64,000 nucleotides of DNA from Bog-756 sp963812885 (GTDB lineage Bacteria > Actinomycetota > Acidimicrobiia > Acidimicrobiales > RAAP-2), in the NCBI GenBank assembly GCA_963812885.1, contig CAWEWZ010000008.1:310001-374000 (forward strand), written 5' to 3'. The position numbers were made by a program, and so were the translations under genes. Below, in pieces: positions 48,011 to 57,174 of this stretch; position 1 is the stretch's first letter; each line of letters starts with the position of its first letter. The notes below the pieces were generated by a model, which ran no database searches, was not told the DNA's origin, and worked only from the letters and a program-made list of their open reading frames with translations.

Positions 48011-49902
48011 ATGGGCGACTTCCCTCCGATCGCCGAGTACGTGTTCCTCTCCGACTGCGAGAACAATTGACTCGATCGCCCCGGACGGATCGCTTGAGTG
48101 GCTTTGTCTGCCCCGGCCGGACTCACCCAGTGTCTTCGGGGCCTTGCTCGATCGAGCGGCCGGCTCGTTCCGTTTTGGGCCCTCCAACACGATGGTGCCC
48201 CATCAGCGTCGCTACGTCCCCGGCACGATGGTGGTGGAGACCACCTGGCACACTCCCTCAGGTTGGCTCGTGGCAGGGAGGACCTCCTGGTCATGCGAAA
48301 GGTGGGCGACGGCACGCGGCGCCCAGGGTATCGCCGAGCTCCGACCATTCTGCCGCTGTCCGGCGCTCGGTTCTCGCTCGGCCAAGTGCATCTCCGGCAA
48401 GGTCGAGGTGGGAGGCGACTTGTGTACCGCTGTTCGATTACGGGGCCTCCACCGGAAAGTGGTCCTACGACGGCGACGGGTATGGCTCGGTCACCGTCTG
48501 AGCGACTCGCGGTCGGCGAGCTGTCGCTCTCGGTCTTCAGCAGTCTCCGACTCGGCGCAGGTCGCGGGCAGCCGGTGCCGCTACGGGCGCACAAGCCTCT
48601 CCGTGGACGAGGAGAGCTTCATCGCTCTGTCCTGGGGCGAAGCGCTCGATCCCAGAGACTCAGGATGATGCCAACCAGGACCTCGCGTCGACGGTGTCGT
48701 TCTGGCGTGAGTGGTCGGCCACCGGCACGTTTCCCGATCACCCGTGGCGTCCCTACATCGAGCGAAGTGCGTTGACGTTGAAAGGCCTCAGCTATGCACC
48801 CACTGGGGCGATTATGGCTGCGTCCACGACCTCCCTCCCCGAAACCCCAGGGGGAGCCCGCAACTGGGATTACCGTTTCACTTGGATCCGGGACACCGGC
48901 TTCATGCTGCGATCGCTCTACCGACTGGGCTTCCAGTGGGAGGCCCTCGAATATTTCGCATTCTCAGCTTCCTTGAGAGCATCAGCCAGGGGAAGAGCGA
49001 CGAACCGTTCGAACTTCAGATCATGTACGGAATCGGAGGGGAACGGGACCTCACCCGAACGACGACCCTCGACTACCTCACCGGCTACGAGGGAGCGCTG
49101 TCCGGTCCGGGTTGGCAATGGGGCGTGGGATCAGCACCAAAACGATGTGTGGGGCATGCTGCTCGATGGGGCGCTCAGGCACTTCCGGCGGGGAGCCGCG
49201 CAGATCGCTCCACTCAGTATGGGAGGGTCTGGCGCGATTGGTGGAAGATGCAATTTCCCACAGCGGGGACGCCGACCAGGGGATCTGGCAGATCCGGGGT
49301 GAACCCCAGCACTTCACGGCATCAGCTGTCCTGTGTTGGGTCGCTGCGGATCGGGGCGCTGATCTGGCACGGCGCAGGGGGGAGACGCTGAGCGTGCCCA
49401 ACTCGTTGGGGAGAGGCGGCCGACAAACTGAAGGAAGAGATCCTGGACAAGGGGGTGGACTCCCGCGGCAGATTTCGACAGGCATACGAGAACGAGGAAC
49501 TCGACGCCTCCTTGCTTCTTATCCCGATCATGGGGTTTCTTCCGCCCGATGATGGGCGGGGTGAAGGCGACGGTCCTCGCCATAGCCGATGAGCTCACCG
49601 AGGACGGACTCGTGCTCCGCTACAAGGTGGACAGCACCGACACCGGGTTCGAGGGAAAAGAAGGTACCTTCACGATCTGCTCCTGGTGGCTGGTGTCCGC
49701 GCTGGCCATGGTCGGCGAGACCGGGCCGGCGCGGGCACTGTGCAAGAAGCTGCTCTCGTTTGCCGGCCCGCGACATCTTTATGCCGAGGAGATCGATGCC
49801 ACCACCGGCGATCACCTCTGGAATTTCCCCCAGGCCTTTACCCATCTCGCCCTCATCGACGCGGTGTCGCAGCTCATCGAGGCGGAAGCTGACACTCCCT
49901 AA
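48011..49902 (+). pseudogene. GH15 glucoamylase/trehalase-type glycoside hydrolase, heavily frame-broken
   Basis: The fragments are colinear with a full-length family 15 glycosidase of about 630 residues. The start is MGDFPPIAEYVFLSDCE, then IAPDGSLEWLCLPRPDSPSV and PLFDYGASTGKWSYDGDGYG. The catalytic-domain segment GGARNWDYRFTWIRDTGFML and the C-terminal EGTFTICSWWLVSALAM and LWNFPQAFTHLALIDAV follow. At least eight frame changes are needed, more per kilobase than elsewhere in the window. It may be a genuine pseudogene, or a real gene with the same sequence errors. Substrate would be a starch fragment or trehalose. Confidence 0.75.
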
Positions 49903-50423
49903 CGACACCGCGGCGCACCGACGGTGCGGGCAGATATCGCAGGCCTCCGATCAAGTCCGGATCGCAGAGTTGCGTTTGGCTCCGAACAAACAGGGTGGGT
50001 AGTCGGCCAGGAGGCTCTGAATTTCATCACGTTGTTCGAGGCGCAGCGCCGCGGCTGCAAGAACAGCACTCCAAGGCCGATCCAATCGGATCGAAGGATT
50101 TTATTCTCCTCTTATCAGGACTGAATGTTCTGCTTAACAGGCCATGTTGTACTTGGGCACGCCGAATGGCGGACGGGGGTTCGCAGCGGACGTTGATCGG
50201 CCATCAGAACGGCGCCGATCTGACACCTGAGGGAAGAAACCAAACCGCTGACGTGTGAGGTCCCAACCTCGTCGTTCTTGCGCGGCGATCCTTCGAGCAC
50301 CGAAGTGGCGGGACGGTCCGGGGAACGGATCGACCGAGTGCGAATACCGGTCGGGATCGGTCGCCTCAAGCAGGTGCGGCCTCACTGTGATGTCGCCCAC
50401 AACCCGAATGACCAAAGGATGAC
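49903..50423. other. Intergenic, nothing recognised
   Basis: Short open frames cross this stretch on both strands without domains or good start sites. It contains an AT-rich patch near 50095-50140 that could include a promoter for the small gene at 50424. Confidence 0.4.
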
Positions 50424-50645
50424 ATGTCTGTCGAGATGTTTGAAATCGTCGTTCGGGGAAGATTGAGCCCCACTCTGTTGGCGGCCTTGGATGGGTTCGA
50501 TGTGAGCTACTGCGCTGACGGCCTGACCCATCTGGTGGGACCCGTCCCCGACCAGGCAAAGGTCCATGGGTTGTTCCAGATCCTGCGAGACCTCAACATC
50601 GAGCTGGTCTCGGTAAATCCAATCAGCGAGGCGACCTCCGGCTAG
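50424..50645 (+). CDS. Small hypothetical protein
   Basis: This is a 73-residue protein with alternating strands and helices: MFEIVVRGRLSPTLLAALDG, then VGPVPDQAKVHGLFQILRDL and NIELVSVNP. The pattern (strand, helix, strand, helix, strand) suggests a compact ferredoxin-like or ACT-like fold. AAAGGAT precedes the ATG. No function is known to me. Confidence 0.6.
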   Translation: MSVEMFEIVVRGRLSPTLLAALDGFDVSYCADGLTHLVGPVPDQAKVHGLFQILRDLNIELVSVNPISEATSG

Positions 50646-50773
50646 TGGTTCGACCGGCCGACACTTGGGTTCGATTGACCCGAGCGGTCCGAAAGTCCTG
50701 ACGGTCGCCGTTTCGTGGAAGCCCATCGATTTGTGGCGATGTCGACCGCCCCACGGCTAGAGCAGGAATCCTT

Positions 50774-51047
50774 CTAACCCAGCAGCTTGGCCTTCTCCGC
50801 CTCGAACTCCGCCTCGGTGAGTGCCCCCGGTCCTTCAACGCGGCCAACTGAGTGAGCTGCTGGATGGGATCGGGAGCAGCCGCCGCCGGAGCTGGCGCTG
50901 GCGCGGGGGTGCCGCCGGAGCTTCTGCGGCCTGCTGGGCCTGGGCTTGGGCCTGCTTATTTGCCATATGGCCACCTACAACTGCGGCAGTTCCAGCCACC
51001 GCAGTCGTCCGAACTGCCATCCGTGCGATCGGTCGCCTTCTCAGCAT
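50774..51047 (-). CDS. SHOCT-domain small protein (about two frame breaks)
   Basis: The start MLRRRPIARMAVRTTAVAGT leads into a short hydrophobic stretch (TAAVVGGHMANKQ), then an Ala/Gln/Pro linker, and the end GALTEAEFEAEKAKLLG is the second half of a SHOCT motif. LAALKDRG, the first half, is in another frame. Two one-base shifts near 50900 and 50825 join the parts. SHOCT proteins often sit beside DUF6325 genes, as here. Confidence 0.7.
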
Positions 51048-51072
51048 GTCGTCTCTCCCTGTTCGATATGGC

Positions 51073-51495
51073 TCAAACTGCCGGCGGCAGATCGGCAAGT
51101 ATGGGCGCAATCAGCTCGTGTGGTATCCGGGCGCCTTCGAGCAGAACGCCGTTGGACCGGCGCACCGCTTCGGCGAAGCGGGACGCCCAAACATCCTCCC
51201 AGATGAGCAGCGTGGCCGATGAGTTCGGCTCCAGTGCGGCGGCGGCGTACTCGACATCTTCTGGACTGATGAGGCCTCCGACGTCGGCGTCCAACTCATC
51301 CAATCCCGCCAGGGCGTCCAACTCGTCGATCTCAAAGCTGACCACGGATCCATCAGCATCCTTGCCGATGAAGATCAGATCGAGAACCCGCACTGTTTCC
51401 GATTCGACGAGTGCGATCAATTCAGGTGCGATCTCGCCCGTGAACTTGTTTCCGGGGAAGCCCACGATGATGTATTCGACTGGTCCAATGGTCAT
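51073..51495 (-). CDS. DUF6325 family protein
   Basis: This is a 140-residue acidic soluble protein. It begins MTIGPVEYIIVGFPGNKFTG and EIAPELIALVESETVRVLDL, then has an Asp/Glu/Leu-rich middle, and ends IPHELIAPILADLPPAV. This is the DUF6325 pattern, a family of unknown function often encoded with SHOCT proteins in actinomycetes. It lies 25 bases upstream of the SHOCT gene and is probably co-transcribed with it. Confidence 0.8.
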   Translation of the reverse strand: MTIGPVEYIIVGFPGNKFTGEIAPELIALVESETVRVLDLIFIGKDADGSVVSFEIDELDALAGLDELDADVGGLISPEDVEYAAAALEPNSSATLLIWEDVWASRFAEAVRRSNGVLLEGARIPHELIAPILADLPPAV

Positions 51496-52533
51496 GTGAT
51501 CCCATCCTCGCCTTCGTGTTGCTTCAGATTACGCTTCGTTGCTGCCGATCTGCTCAACCTTAACGGGTGATCGGCCCGCACAGACCCTGCGGGTTCTGGT
51601 GGAGACGAGCCAGAGGGTCATTCCATGTTCGCAGCGGCTGACATCGAACCCGTCAATCGCGGCGATCGGTGTCGGACTCAGTCTTCCTCTAACTACAATT
51701 TCGAAGGTTTCGGCACCTCAAGGCAAATCTTTCTGTTGAGACGACGATGCCGTTCGCGATTTATCGAACTCGAGGATCACCACCCTCTGGGTGTGGCGAG
51801 GGGAAAACCCACATCAGCGGAAGGCGTGCTGTTCCTGCTCCTCCGGGTGCGCCGGGTTCCCTCCGTGGGTGGGTTCTGCGCACCCTGGGATGGAGCTGAT
51901 CGTTCGGACATGAGGTGATCCTGGGACACTGATTCGTCGGGATTCCCAACCGCGTTCGGGAATTGAGTATCTTCCTGCCGGCAGTCAGGTAGCTCGTGCT
52001 GATGTCGAAGTCAGGGTTCGACACTGGCTCGTCACCTCTCGTTATAGAGGCCGTACTCCCGTCAATGGCTATCTGTGGCACAAGCCCGGGGCGGGAGGCT
52101 GAGACCATGACAAGCTCGAGAATTAACTTCGACAGCGGATTCTTCTCCTTTGCGTACTGATGCCTGCGTCCCTACCAGTGGTTCCGCCTTTGCAAACTCC
52201 CAGATCGAATATATTTTCAGTGGCAGCGGGTGCCCTCTCGACGAGCGATTCGACCATCGACCTGCGCCTCGCGAGCAGAAACCGATCAGAGTCCGATTTT
52301 GACGCAGCCATCACGTGCGGTTCGAGACCAATCGTGCGCTACCCACTTGTAGGTGGTCGTCGTCAACCCACTGCAGCCCGTACGGGATCGACCCTCACTC
52401 GAGAAGCTGTAGCCCATTGGATCCCCGCATTTCAGAGTGAGCTGCGCCCGACTTCGGCGGCCGATACCCTTCCTGCGACTCATGATCGGCGACCGCCGTC
52501 GCGCGGTTCGCGAGTCGGCAGATGCCGGCGGTT
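51496..52533. other. Long stretch without a recognisable gene
   Basis: I see no domain, tRNA or clear repeat here. The open frames present are short, lack Shine-Dalgarno sequences and have irregular third-position composition. It is lower in GC than the core operons and may be decayed foreign DNA. Confidence 0.45.
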
Positions 52534-53259
52534 TCACATGGTCGAAGCGGCAAACCGCGTGTCGTACTCGTCGGCCAAGGCCAGCAGCTCCTTTGATCCG
52601 TCGCCGGTGAAGCAGGCACCGTGCATGACCGCGAGCGTGGACGGCGCGAGGTCGGCCAGCCCCCGGATCGTGCTCCCCGTCCGGGCCGTGAGGCAGGAGG
52701 CACCGAAGACGTCCTCGGCCTGGGCGGCAGCCTCGACAATGTCGTCACCGGTGAGGGCGGGAGGGTCTCCGAGCTGGGTGAACAGGTCCCCGCAGAGCAG
52801 CGTGCCGGTGGTTTCCTCGTACAGGACCCGAGCCTCCCAGGCGTGGGGTACATGGGGTGTGTCGATATGCCTCACCCGGTGCTGGCCCAGCTCGATGACC
52901 TGACCGTCGGCCAGCGGCACCGGCGGACGATCGGCCAGATCGTTGAGCGACACCATGCAGCCGACCATCCCGTGCGCCACCTCGGCGTGCGGAGCCGCGC
53001 TCAGCAGATCGTTCATAGCGCCGGACTCGTCAGCCTCGAGATGGCCGAAGGTGATCCATCGCAGCCCTTCGAGCGGGGTGATGGCTCCGATGGCGTCGGC
53101 CAGCAACGGGAACATGTGGCGAAGCCCGGTATGGAAGAGCAGGGGCTGCTCGTCGTCGATGAGGTATTGGTTGAAGGTGAATCCTGTCGGTCCGATTTCG
53201 GGGACGAAGGTCGAGAACCGGTAGATGCGTTCGGCGATCTCGTCGGTGCGGGTCTCCAT
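52534..53259 (-). CDS. Metallo-beta-lactamase-fold protein (ODP-like)
   Basis: This is a 241-residue protein of the flavodiiron/ODP-like metallo-beta-lactamase group. Metal-ligand segments are FGHLEADESGAM (H73, E75, D77), the HGMVGCM histidine, LLCGDLFTQLG and VMHGACFTGD. In the usual HxExDH motif the last His is Glu here, so the metal site may be altered. There is no flavodoxin domain. It is transcribed from the same strand as the mycothiol-type gene, 72 bases upstream. Confidence 0.85.
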   Translation of the reverse strand: METRTDEIAERIYRFSTFVPEIGPTGFTFNQYLIDDEQPLLFHTGLRHMFPLLADAIGAITPLEGLRWITFGHLEADESGAMNDLLSAAPHAEVAHGMVGCMVSLNDLADRPPVPLADGQVIELGQHRVRHIDTPHVPHAWEARVLYEETTGTLLCGDLFTQLGDPPALTGDDIVEAAAQAEDVFGASCLTARTGSTIRGLADLAPSTLAVMHGACFTGDGSKELLALADEYDTRFAASTM

Positions 53260-53331
53260 GGGCTGGCTCCTTGGTGGGTTTGGTTGGCGAAGGTCGGTCG
53301 TTGGCGAAGGCGCTCTTGTGAGTCGAGGTGT

Positions 53332-54090
53332 TCAGAGAGGGAGGGGGTGGGACAGGATGCCAGTGCCCGGCACCCGCTCGGCCAGAATCCGGCAGAACTC
53401 GACGGCGCCCAGCGATACGTGCTCGCCTCCGGACCCTGCGCCGAACCGACCTCCCGCCGGTCCATCCAGGTCGAGGGCGAACGGTTGGCCGTGGGTGCCG
53501 GCCCACTCGGCGACGATGTCGGCGACCAGGCGCCCGTCGTGCTCGGGATCGGCGTCGAAGGGCTTGCCGGTGGCTCGGGCCAGGTCGATCCGGTGCATCC
53601 AGACATCCCGGGTGAAGCCGACGTCGAAGAGATAGGCCACCGGCTGGCGTCCAATCGGTTCCGGGAGGTTGAGAAGCGGGAGGCGGGCGATGACCCTCGG
53701 CAGGCGGGTCCGTGCCCGAAGGGCCCGGGCAGAGCTCCCATCCCATTCGTCGACGAGCTCCTCGACTGTCAATGCGGACCGCTCCCGCACCTGGAACTCG
53801 TTCATCCCGTCCCACCAGAACGAGCCGGCCTCGGCCACCAGCGGCCTGCCCTTCCGGACCTGGCGCACGAATTCACGCGGGGAGGCCTGTCCGGCAGCGG
53901 ACCCAACGACATGGGCGGCGAGGGCCCGAACGTCCCAGCGGGTGCAGTCGGTGGGCTTGACCCAGTCGGACTCGTCGAAGCAGCGAAGCAGATCGGCGAA
54001 CTTGGCATTTTCCACCTCGGCGATCCGCATCGCCTCCTCGTGCTGGATCCTCGGGATGGTGCTGACGTCCTGCAGTGCGGAGTTGGTCAC
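53332..54090 (-). CDS. Maleylpyruvate isomerase-type mycothiol-dependent enzyme
   Basis: This is a 252-residue protein of the DinB/MDMPI fold. The N-terminal signature CTRWDVRALAAHVVGSAAGQ and FTRDVWMHRIDLARATGKPF contain the metal-binding His residues, and a C-terminal domain follows. Family members use mycothiol for isomerisation or thiol transfer; mshA at 32142 shows mycothiol is made. The start overlaps the TetR gene by four bases, so the two form an operon. Confidence 0.85.
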   Translation of the reverse strand: MTNSALQDVSTIPRIQHEEAMRIAEVENAKFADLLRCFDESDWVKPTDCTRWDVRALAAHVVGSAAGQASPREFVRQVRKGRPLVAEAGSFWWDGMNEFQVRERSALTVEELVDEWDGSSARALRARTRLPRVIARLPLLNLPEPIGRQPVAYLFDVGFTRDVWMHRIDLARATGKPFDADPEHDGRLVADIVAEWAGTHGQPFALDLDGPAGGRFGAGSGGEHVSLGAVEFCRILAERVPGTGILSHPLPL

Positions 54091-54716
54091 TTCGATGCTC
54101 CCTTCATGGTTGTGATGGCCTGACGCTTGTCCACGTCGTCCAGAAACATCTCGACGGCCCGTTCGGCCTGGCGGACCCAGCGATCGCCACCGGGCTCGTT
54201 AGCCACCTGCTGGTGGGCCAGTCCCGTAGTGAGGGCCGAGAAGAGATCGACGTCCGCCTGCTCGGTGGCACCGGCGTCGGCCAGCCGACCCCGGGCCAGG
54301 TCGTAGAACTGGAGGGCGATCTCATAGGAGGCGTCAGAGGGCTCGAAACCCGGGATCGTCCGCTGGAACAGGAGCTGGTGACGAACCACATCCTCGGACG
54401 AGAATCGCACCAGGACACCCACGAAGTCCGCCAGGGCCCGGCGGGGATCCCCGGTCATGGGCTGATGGGCGGCCACGAATTCGAGAAGCTGACGGTTGCC
54501 GTCGGCGAACATGGCATCGTAGAGGTCGAGCTTGGAGTCGAAGTAGGCGTAGAGCGAGGGCTGGCGGAGGCCGACCCGGTCAGCAAGCTCCCGTAGCGAG
54601 ATGGCGGCCAGGCCGTCGCGCCGGGCCAGGGCCCACGCCTCTTCCACGATCTTGGACCATTTGGCCTCTCGACGGAGGGCCCGCCGATCGACCTCCTGAG
54701 CTTCATGCACCGTCAT
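54087..54716 (-). CDS. TetR-family transcriptional regulator
   Basis: This is a 209-residue repressor. The helix-turn-helix is ISLRELADRVGLRQPSLYAY. The recognition helix QPSLY (residues 52-56) lines up with QPTLY of Tn10 TetR, the residues that read the tet operator. The C-terminal ligand domain (FSSEDVVRHQLLFQRTIPGF) is not specifically like tetracycline repressors. The start is 17 bases from a perfect palindrome, so autoregulation is very likely. It is co-translated with the mycothiol-type gene. Confidence 0.9.
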   Translation of the reverse strand: MTVHEAQEVDRRALRREAKWSKIVEEAWALARRDGLAAISLRELADRVGLRQPSLYAYFDSKLDLYDAMFADGNRQLLEFVAAHQPMTGDPRRALADFVGVLVRFSSEDVVRHQLLFQRTIPGFEPSDASYEIALQFYDLARGRLADAGATEQADVDLFSALTTGLAHQQVANEPGGDRWVRQAERAVEMFLDDVDKRQAITTMKGASK

Positions 54717-54733
54717 GCGACCCGTTCCTCAAA

Positions 54734-54770
54734 TAACTATCAGTGATAGAAAATCTATCACTGATAGTTA
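54734..54770. promoter_or_regulatory. Palindromic double tet-type operator
   Basis: A 17-base arm beginning TAACTATCAGTGATAGA is followed by AAA and its exact reverse complement. It contains two cores, CTATCAGTGATAG (54737-54749) and CTATCACTGATAG (54755-54767), whose centres are 18 bases apart. The first is identical to the 13-base centre of the Tn10 tetO2 operator. It sits between the divergent TetR and methyltransferase genes. Confidence 0.88.
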
Positions 54771-54865
54771 TCCGGATCCGCCCCGATGTCAACCCCTCAA
54801 TTCGCCGACCCCCACCCGAGCGAAGAACCGACGCACCAGGGGTACCGATCTGGTGAGCTATCACC

Positions 54866-55705
54866 ATGGACCTCGACCCGGACATCACGGCCCACTATGT
54901 CCAAGGCGTCGAGAAGGAGCGGCTGAATACGTGGGCCCGCCTCGAGGCGGTACGCACCAGATCGCTGTTTCGGCGCTTTCTCCCGCCGGCCCCGGCCGTC
55001 GTCTTCGACGTCGGCGGTGCAGAAGGGGCCTATGCCCTGCCCCTGGCCAGGGACGGGTACCGCGTGCACCTGATCGATCCGGTTCCCAGCCACGTCGAGG
55101 CGGCGCGCCGCGCATCGGCCGCCCAGGCCTCGTTCCCTCTGGCCTCTGCCGAGGTCGGCGACGCCAGGGAGCTCCCGTCAGGACAAGGAATCGCCGACGT
55201 CGTCCTCATGCTCGGGCCCATCTACCACCTCGTCGACGCCAGTGATCGTGCCCTGGCCCTCTCCGAGGCCCACCGGGTGCTCCGCCCTGGGGGCCTTCTG
55301 ATGGTTGCCGCCATCTCACGCTTCGCCTCGACATTCGACGGTCTGCACAGCGGAGCGATCGTGGATCCGGGATTCGAGCTGATCGTGGAAGGTGATCTCC
55401 TCGACGGCGTGCATCGAAATCCCCGTGTGCACGACCGTCCGGAGTGGTTCACCCTGGCCTACCTCCACACCCCGGACCAGCTCCGCGACGAGGTTCGCCA
55501 CGCAGGTTTCTCCGAAGTCGACCTCTTCGCCGTGGAGGGGCCCGGGGCCTGGGCCAACCTCGATGCCGCCCTGGACGATCCGATCAAAAGTGATTCAGTA
55601 CTGCGGGCGATTGCGAGGGTCGAGCGCGAACCCAGCCTGCTTGCGGCCAGCCCACATCTCATGGCCATTGCCAGGCGGGCGATGAGACATGATTACGACC
55701 TGTGA
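54866..55705 (+). CDS. Class I SAM-dependent methyltransferase
   Basis: This is a 279-residue enzyme. SAM-binding motif I is VVFDVGGAEGAYALPLARDG with the acidic HLIDPVPSHVEAARR after it; motif IV is ADVVLMLGPIYHLVDASDRA. A long insert and a C-terminal cap (RPEWFTLAYLHTPDQLRDEV) suggest a small-molecule substrate. The ATG at 54866 lies about 95 bases beyond the operator shared with TetR, so it is probably controlled by that repressor. Confidence 0.9.
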   Translation: MDLDPDITAHYVQGVEKERLNTWARLEAVRTRSLFRRFLPPAPAVVFDVGGAEGAYALPLARDGYRVHLIDPVPSHVEAARRASAAQASFPLASAEVGDARELPSGQGIADVVLMLGPIYHLVDASDRALALSEAHRVLRPGGLLMVAAISRFASTFDGLHSGAIVDPGFELIVEGDLLDGVHRNPRVHDRPEWFTLAYLHTPDQLRDEVRHAGFSEVDLFAVEGPGAWANLDAALDDPIKSDSVLRAIARVEREPSLLAASPHLMAIARRAMRHDYDL

Positions 55706-55730
55706 CCCCCATGGGCCACAGGTCGTAATC
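55691..55730. terminator. Hairpin terminator between convergent genes
   Basis: GATTACGACCTGTG at 55691-55704 and CACAGGTCGTAATC at 55717-55730 form a perfect 14-base stem with a 12-base loop. The methyltransferase stop codon lies at the end of the left arm. There is no U-tract. It probably ends transcription from both sides. Confidence 0.75.
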
Positions 55731-55766
55731 GAGATACTGCCTTACGTCTGGCCGACGCCAGCGCGG

Positions 55767-56240
55767 TCAGAGCTTGGCGGTCGTTCCCGGTGCGATCTTG
55801 ATGGCCGCGGTGGTCTTGTTGAGGCAGATCGACACGGACACAACCTGGTTCACCTTGGTAACAGCAGCGGTGCCTCCGGTCACATGGCCGGTGGCCACCA
55901 CCTCGCCGCTATTCGGGATCGTCTTGCACTTCGTGCCGGCCTGAACCGTCTTCGTGATCACGAATTTGGTGGTCTTCTTGCTCGAGGCCCACGTGAGTGT
56001 GCCGCCACTCGCCAACGCAAGCCCCTTGGGGGCCGAAGCGCTGGCGTAGGTCGTCTTGTCAGCTGTGGGAACGTTGCAGCCCGAAACGGTGACCTTGCTG
56101 CCTGCGTTACCAGTTATCTTTGTGCAGACCAGGCTGGCGGGAGTCGTCGCCCCGGCCGGTGTGGTGCTACCGACGACGAAGAGTGATGCTGGAGTTGCCA
56201 ATGCAGCCAAAGCGGCTGCTGAGATGATCAGTCGACGCAT
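55767..56240 (-). CDS. Small secreted protein
   Basis: This is a 157-residue exported protein. The signal peptide is MRRLIISAAALAALATPASL with a likely cut after PAGA. The mature part is Lys/Thr-rich with four cysteines (VCTKITG, SGCNVP, TKCKTIP, SICLNKT), probably two disulfides in a beta-sandwich. The open frame extends far upstream, but the ATG at 56240 has GGGGGA before it. A TCAAAC-N4-GTTTGA dyad lies 56 bases upstream of the start. Family unknown. Confidence 0.75.
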   Translation of the reverse strand: MRRLIISAAALAALATPASLFVVGSTTPAGATTPASLVCTKITGNAGSKVTVSGCNVPTADKTTYASASAPKGLALASGGTLTWASSKKTTKFVITKTVQAGTKCKTIPNSGEVVATGHVTGGTAAVTKVNQVVSVSICLNKTTAAIKIAPGTTAKL

Positions 56241-56295
56241 AAAATCCCCCTGATTGAGAAGCCCCGGATCTCTTCCGGACCTCCCAAAAGTATAT

Positions 56296-56311
56296 TCAAA
56301 CCAACGTTTGA
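56296..56311. promoter_or_regulatory. Operator-like dyad TCAAAC-N4-GTTTGA
   Basis: TCAAACCAACGTTTGA has perfect 6-base arms and a 4-base centre. It lies upstream of the small secreted protein gene. A near-identical dyad with the same spacing lies upstream of the large repeat protein, so a shared regulator is plausible. Confidence 0.5.
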
Positions 56312-56539
56312 TTACTAGCCCTTTTGGAGGGAATTCACTCGTGAGCCGGCCCCCGCGCTTGGAACACGAGCGCGCGCCATCGGCGGAGATCACACCACCT
56401 CGGCTTGGCATATGGAGCACGCGACGTACGGGGCGTCCGGAGAGCCCGTTGCCGATCACGATTTGCTCTCGCCAGCTGAGTCCAGGCACGGGTCGGGCGG
56501 CCCCAACCGAGTCGCCCATCGTCCCGGCCCAGCAACTGA

Positions 56540-56983
56540 TCAGGTTGTTTGAGCTTGCCTGATAAGGCACGCAGCGCGACTGGCCCCTCGGGCGCCGGTC
56601 GTAGACCAGGCAGCGGTTGCGCCAGAATGAACGTGCACGACATTCACCACGCTGGTGCTGAGCACGGTGGAGCCCGGGACAGTCACGAAATCAACCACGA
56701 TCTGGTACGAGTGCGGATTCGCCGTCGAGTTGACGACCGATCCCTTCATCGCCCATGCCCCCGACGACGGAGTGCAGGCTGCGACCCTCACATCCGAGCG
56801 TGCGTTGCGGGCGAGATTGAACGGAACCGTTCCCCCTGGCGCGATCTCCGAGGTGCGAGTAGTGGTGTGGGCCGCAGGAGGCGCCACCGTGGCCGACGAT
56901 GAACAGCCCACCAGCAGGATCGGCCAACAGCTGAAGGCAACGACAGCCAGTGCCCCGCGGACTCGTTGCTCACCTCGGTTCAC
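56540..56983 (-). CDS. Lipoprotein with a single beta-sandwich-like domain
   Basis: This is a 147-residue lipoprotein. The signal ends in the lipobox CWPILLVGCSSSATV, so the mature protein is anchored through Cys27 or so. The rest resembles FxLYD-type extracellular domains: RVAACTPSSGAWAMKGSVVN, TANPHSYQIVVDFVTVPGST and GATAAWSTTG. It starts 191 bases downstream of the large repeat gene on the same strand. Function unknown. Confidence 0.8.
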   Translation of the reverse strand: MNRGEQRVRGALAVVAFSCWPILLVGCSSSATVAPPAAHTTTRTSEIAPGGTVPFNLARNARSDVRVAACTPSSGAWAMKGSVVNSTANPHSYQIVVDFVTVPGSTVLSTSVVNVVHVHSGATAAWSTTGARGASRAACLIRQAQTT

Positions 56984-57174
56984 GTCGACCCTCCGTCACC
57001 CATCTCCCTGAACAGAGTCGTCTCTGTGGGGTGCGCCATCATCGACATCAGACGACCACCGTGCCCGAGCATACGCGGTCAGCGCATCAAAGCGGGCTTT
57101 CCTGCGACACCACACATCGGCCGATCGGGCAATGCCGATCGGCCGACATGTAGTGCTTGCTCGCAGTTGCTGGT

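Noticed and set aside
51496..52533. Short open frames that might be genes
   Set aside because: No start sites, domains or composition typical of coding sequence.
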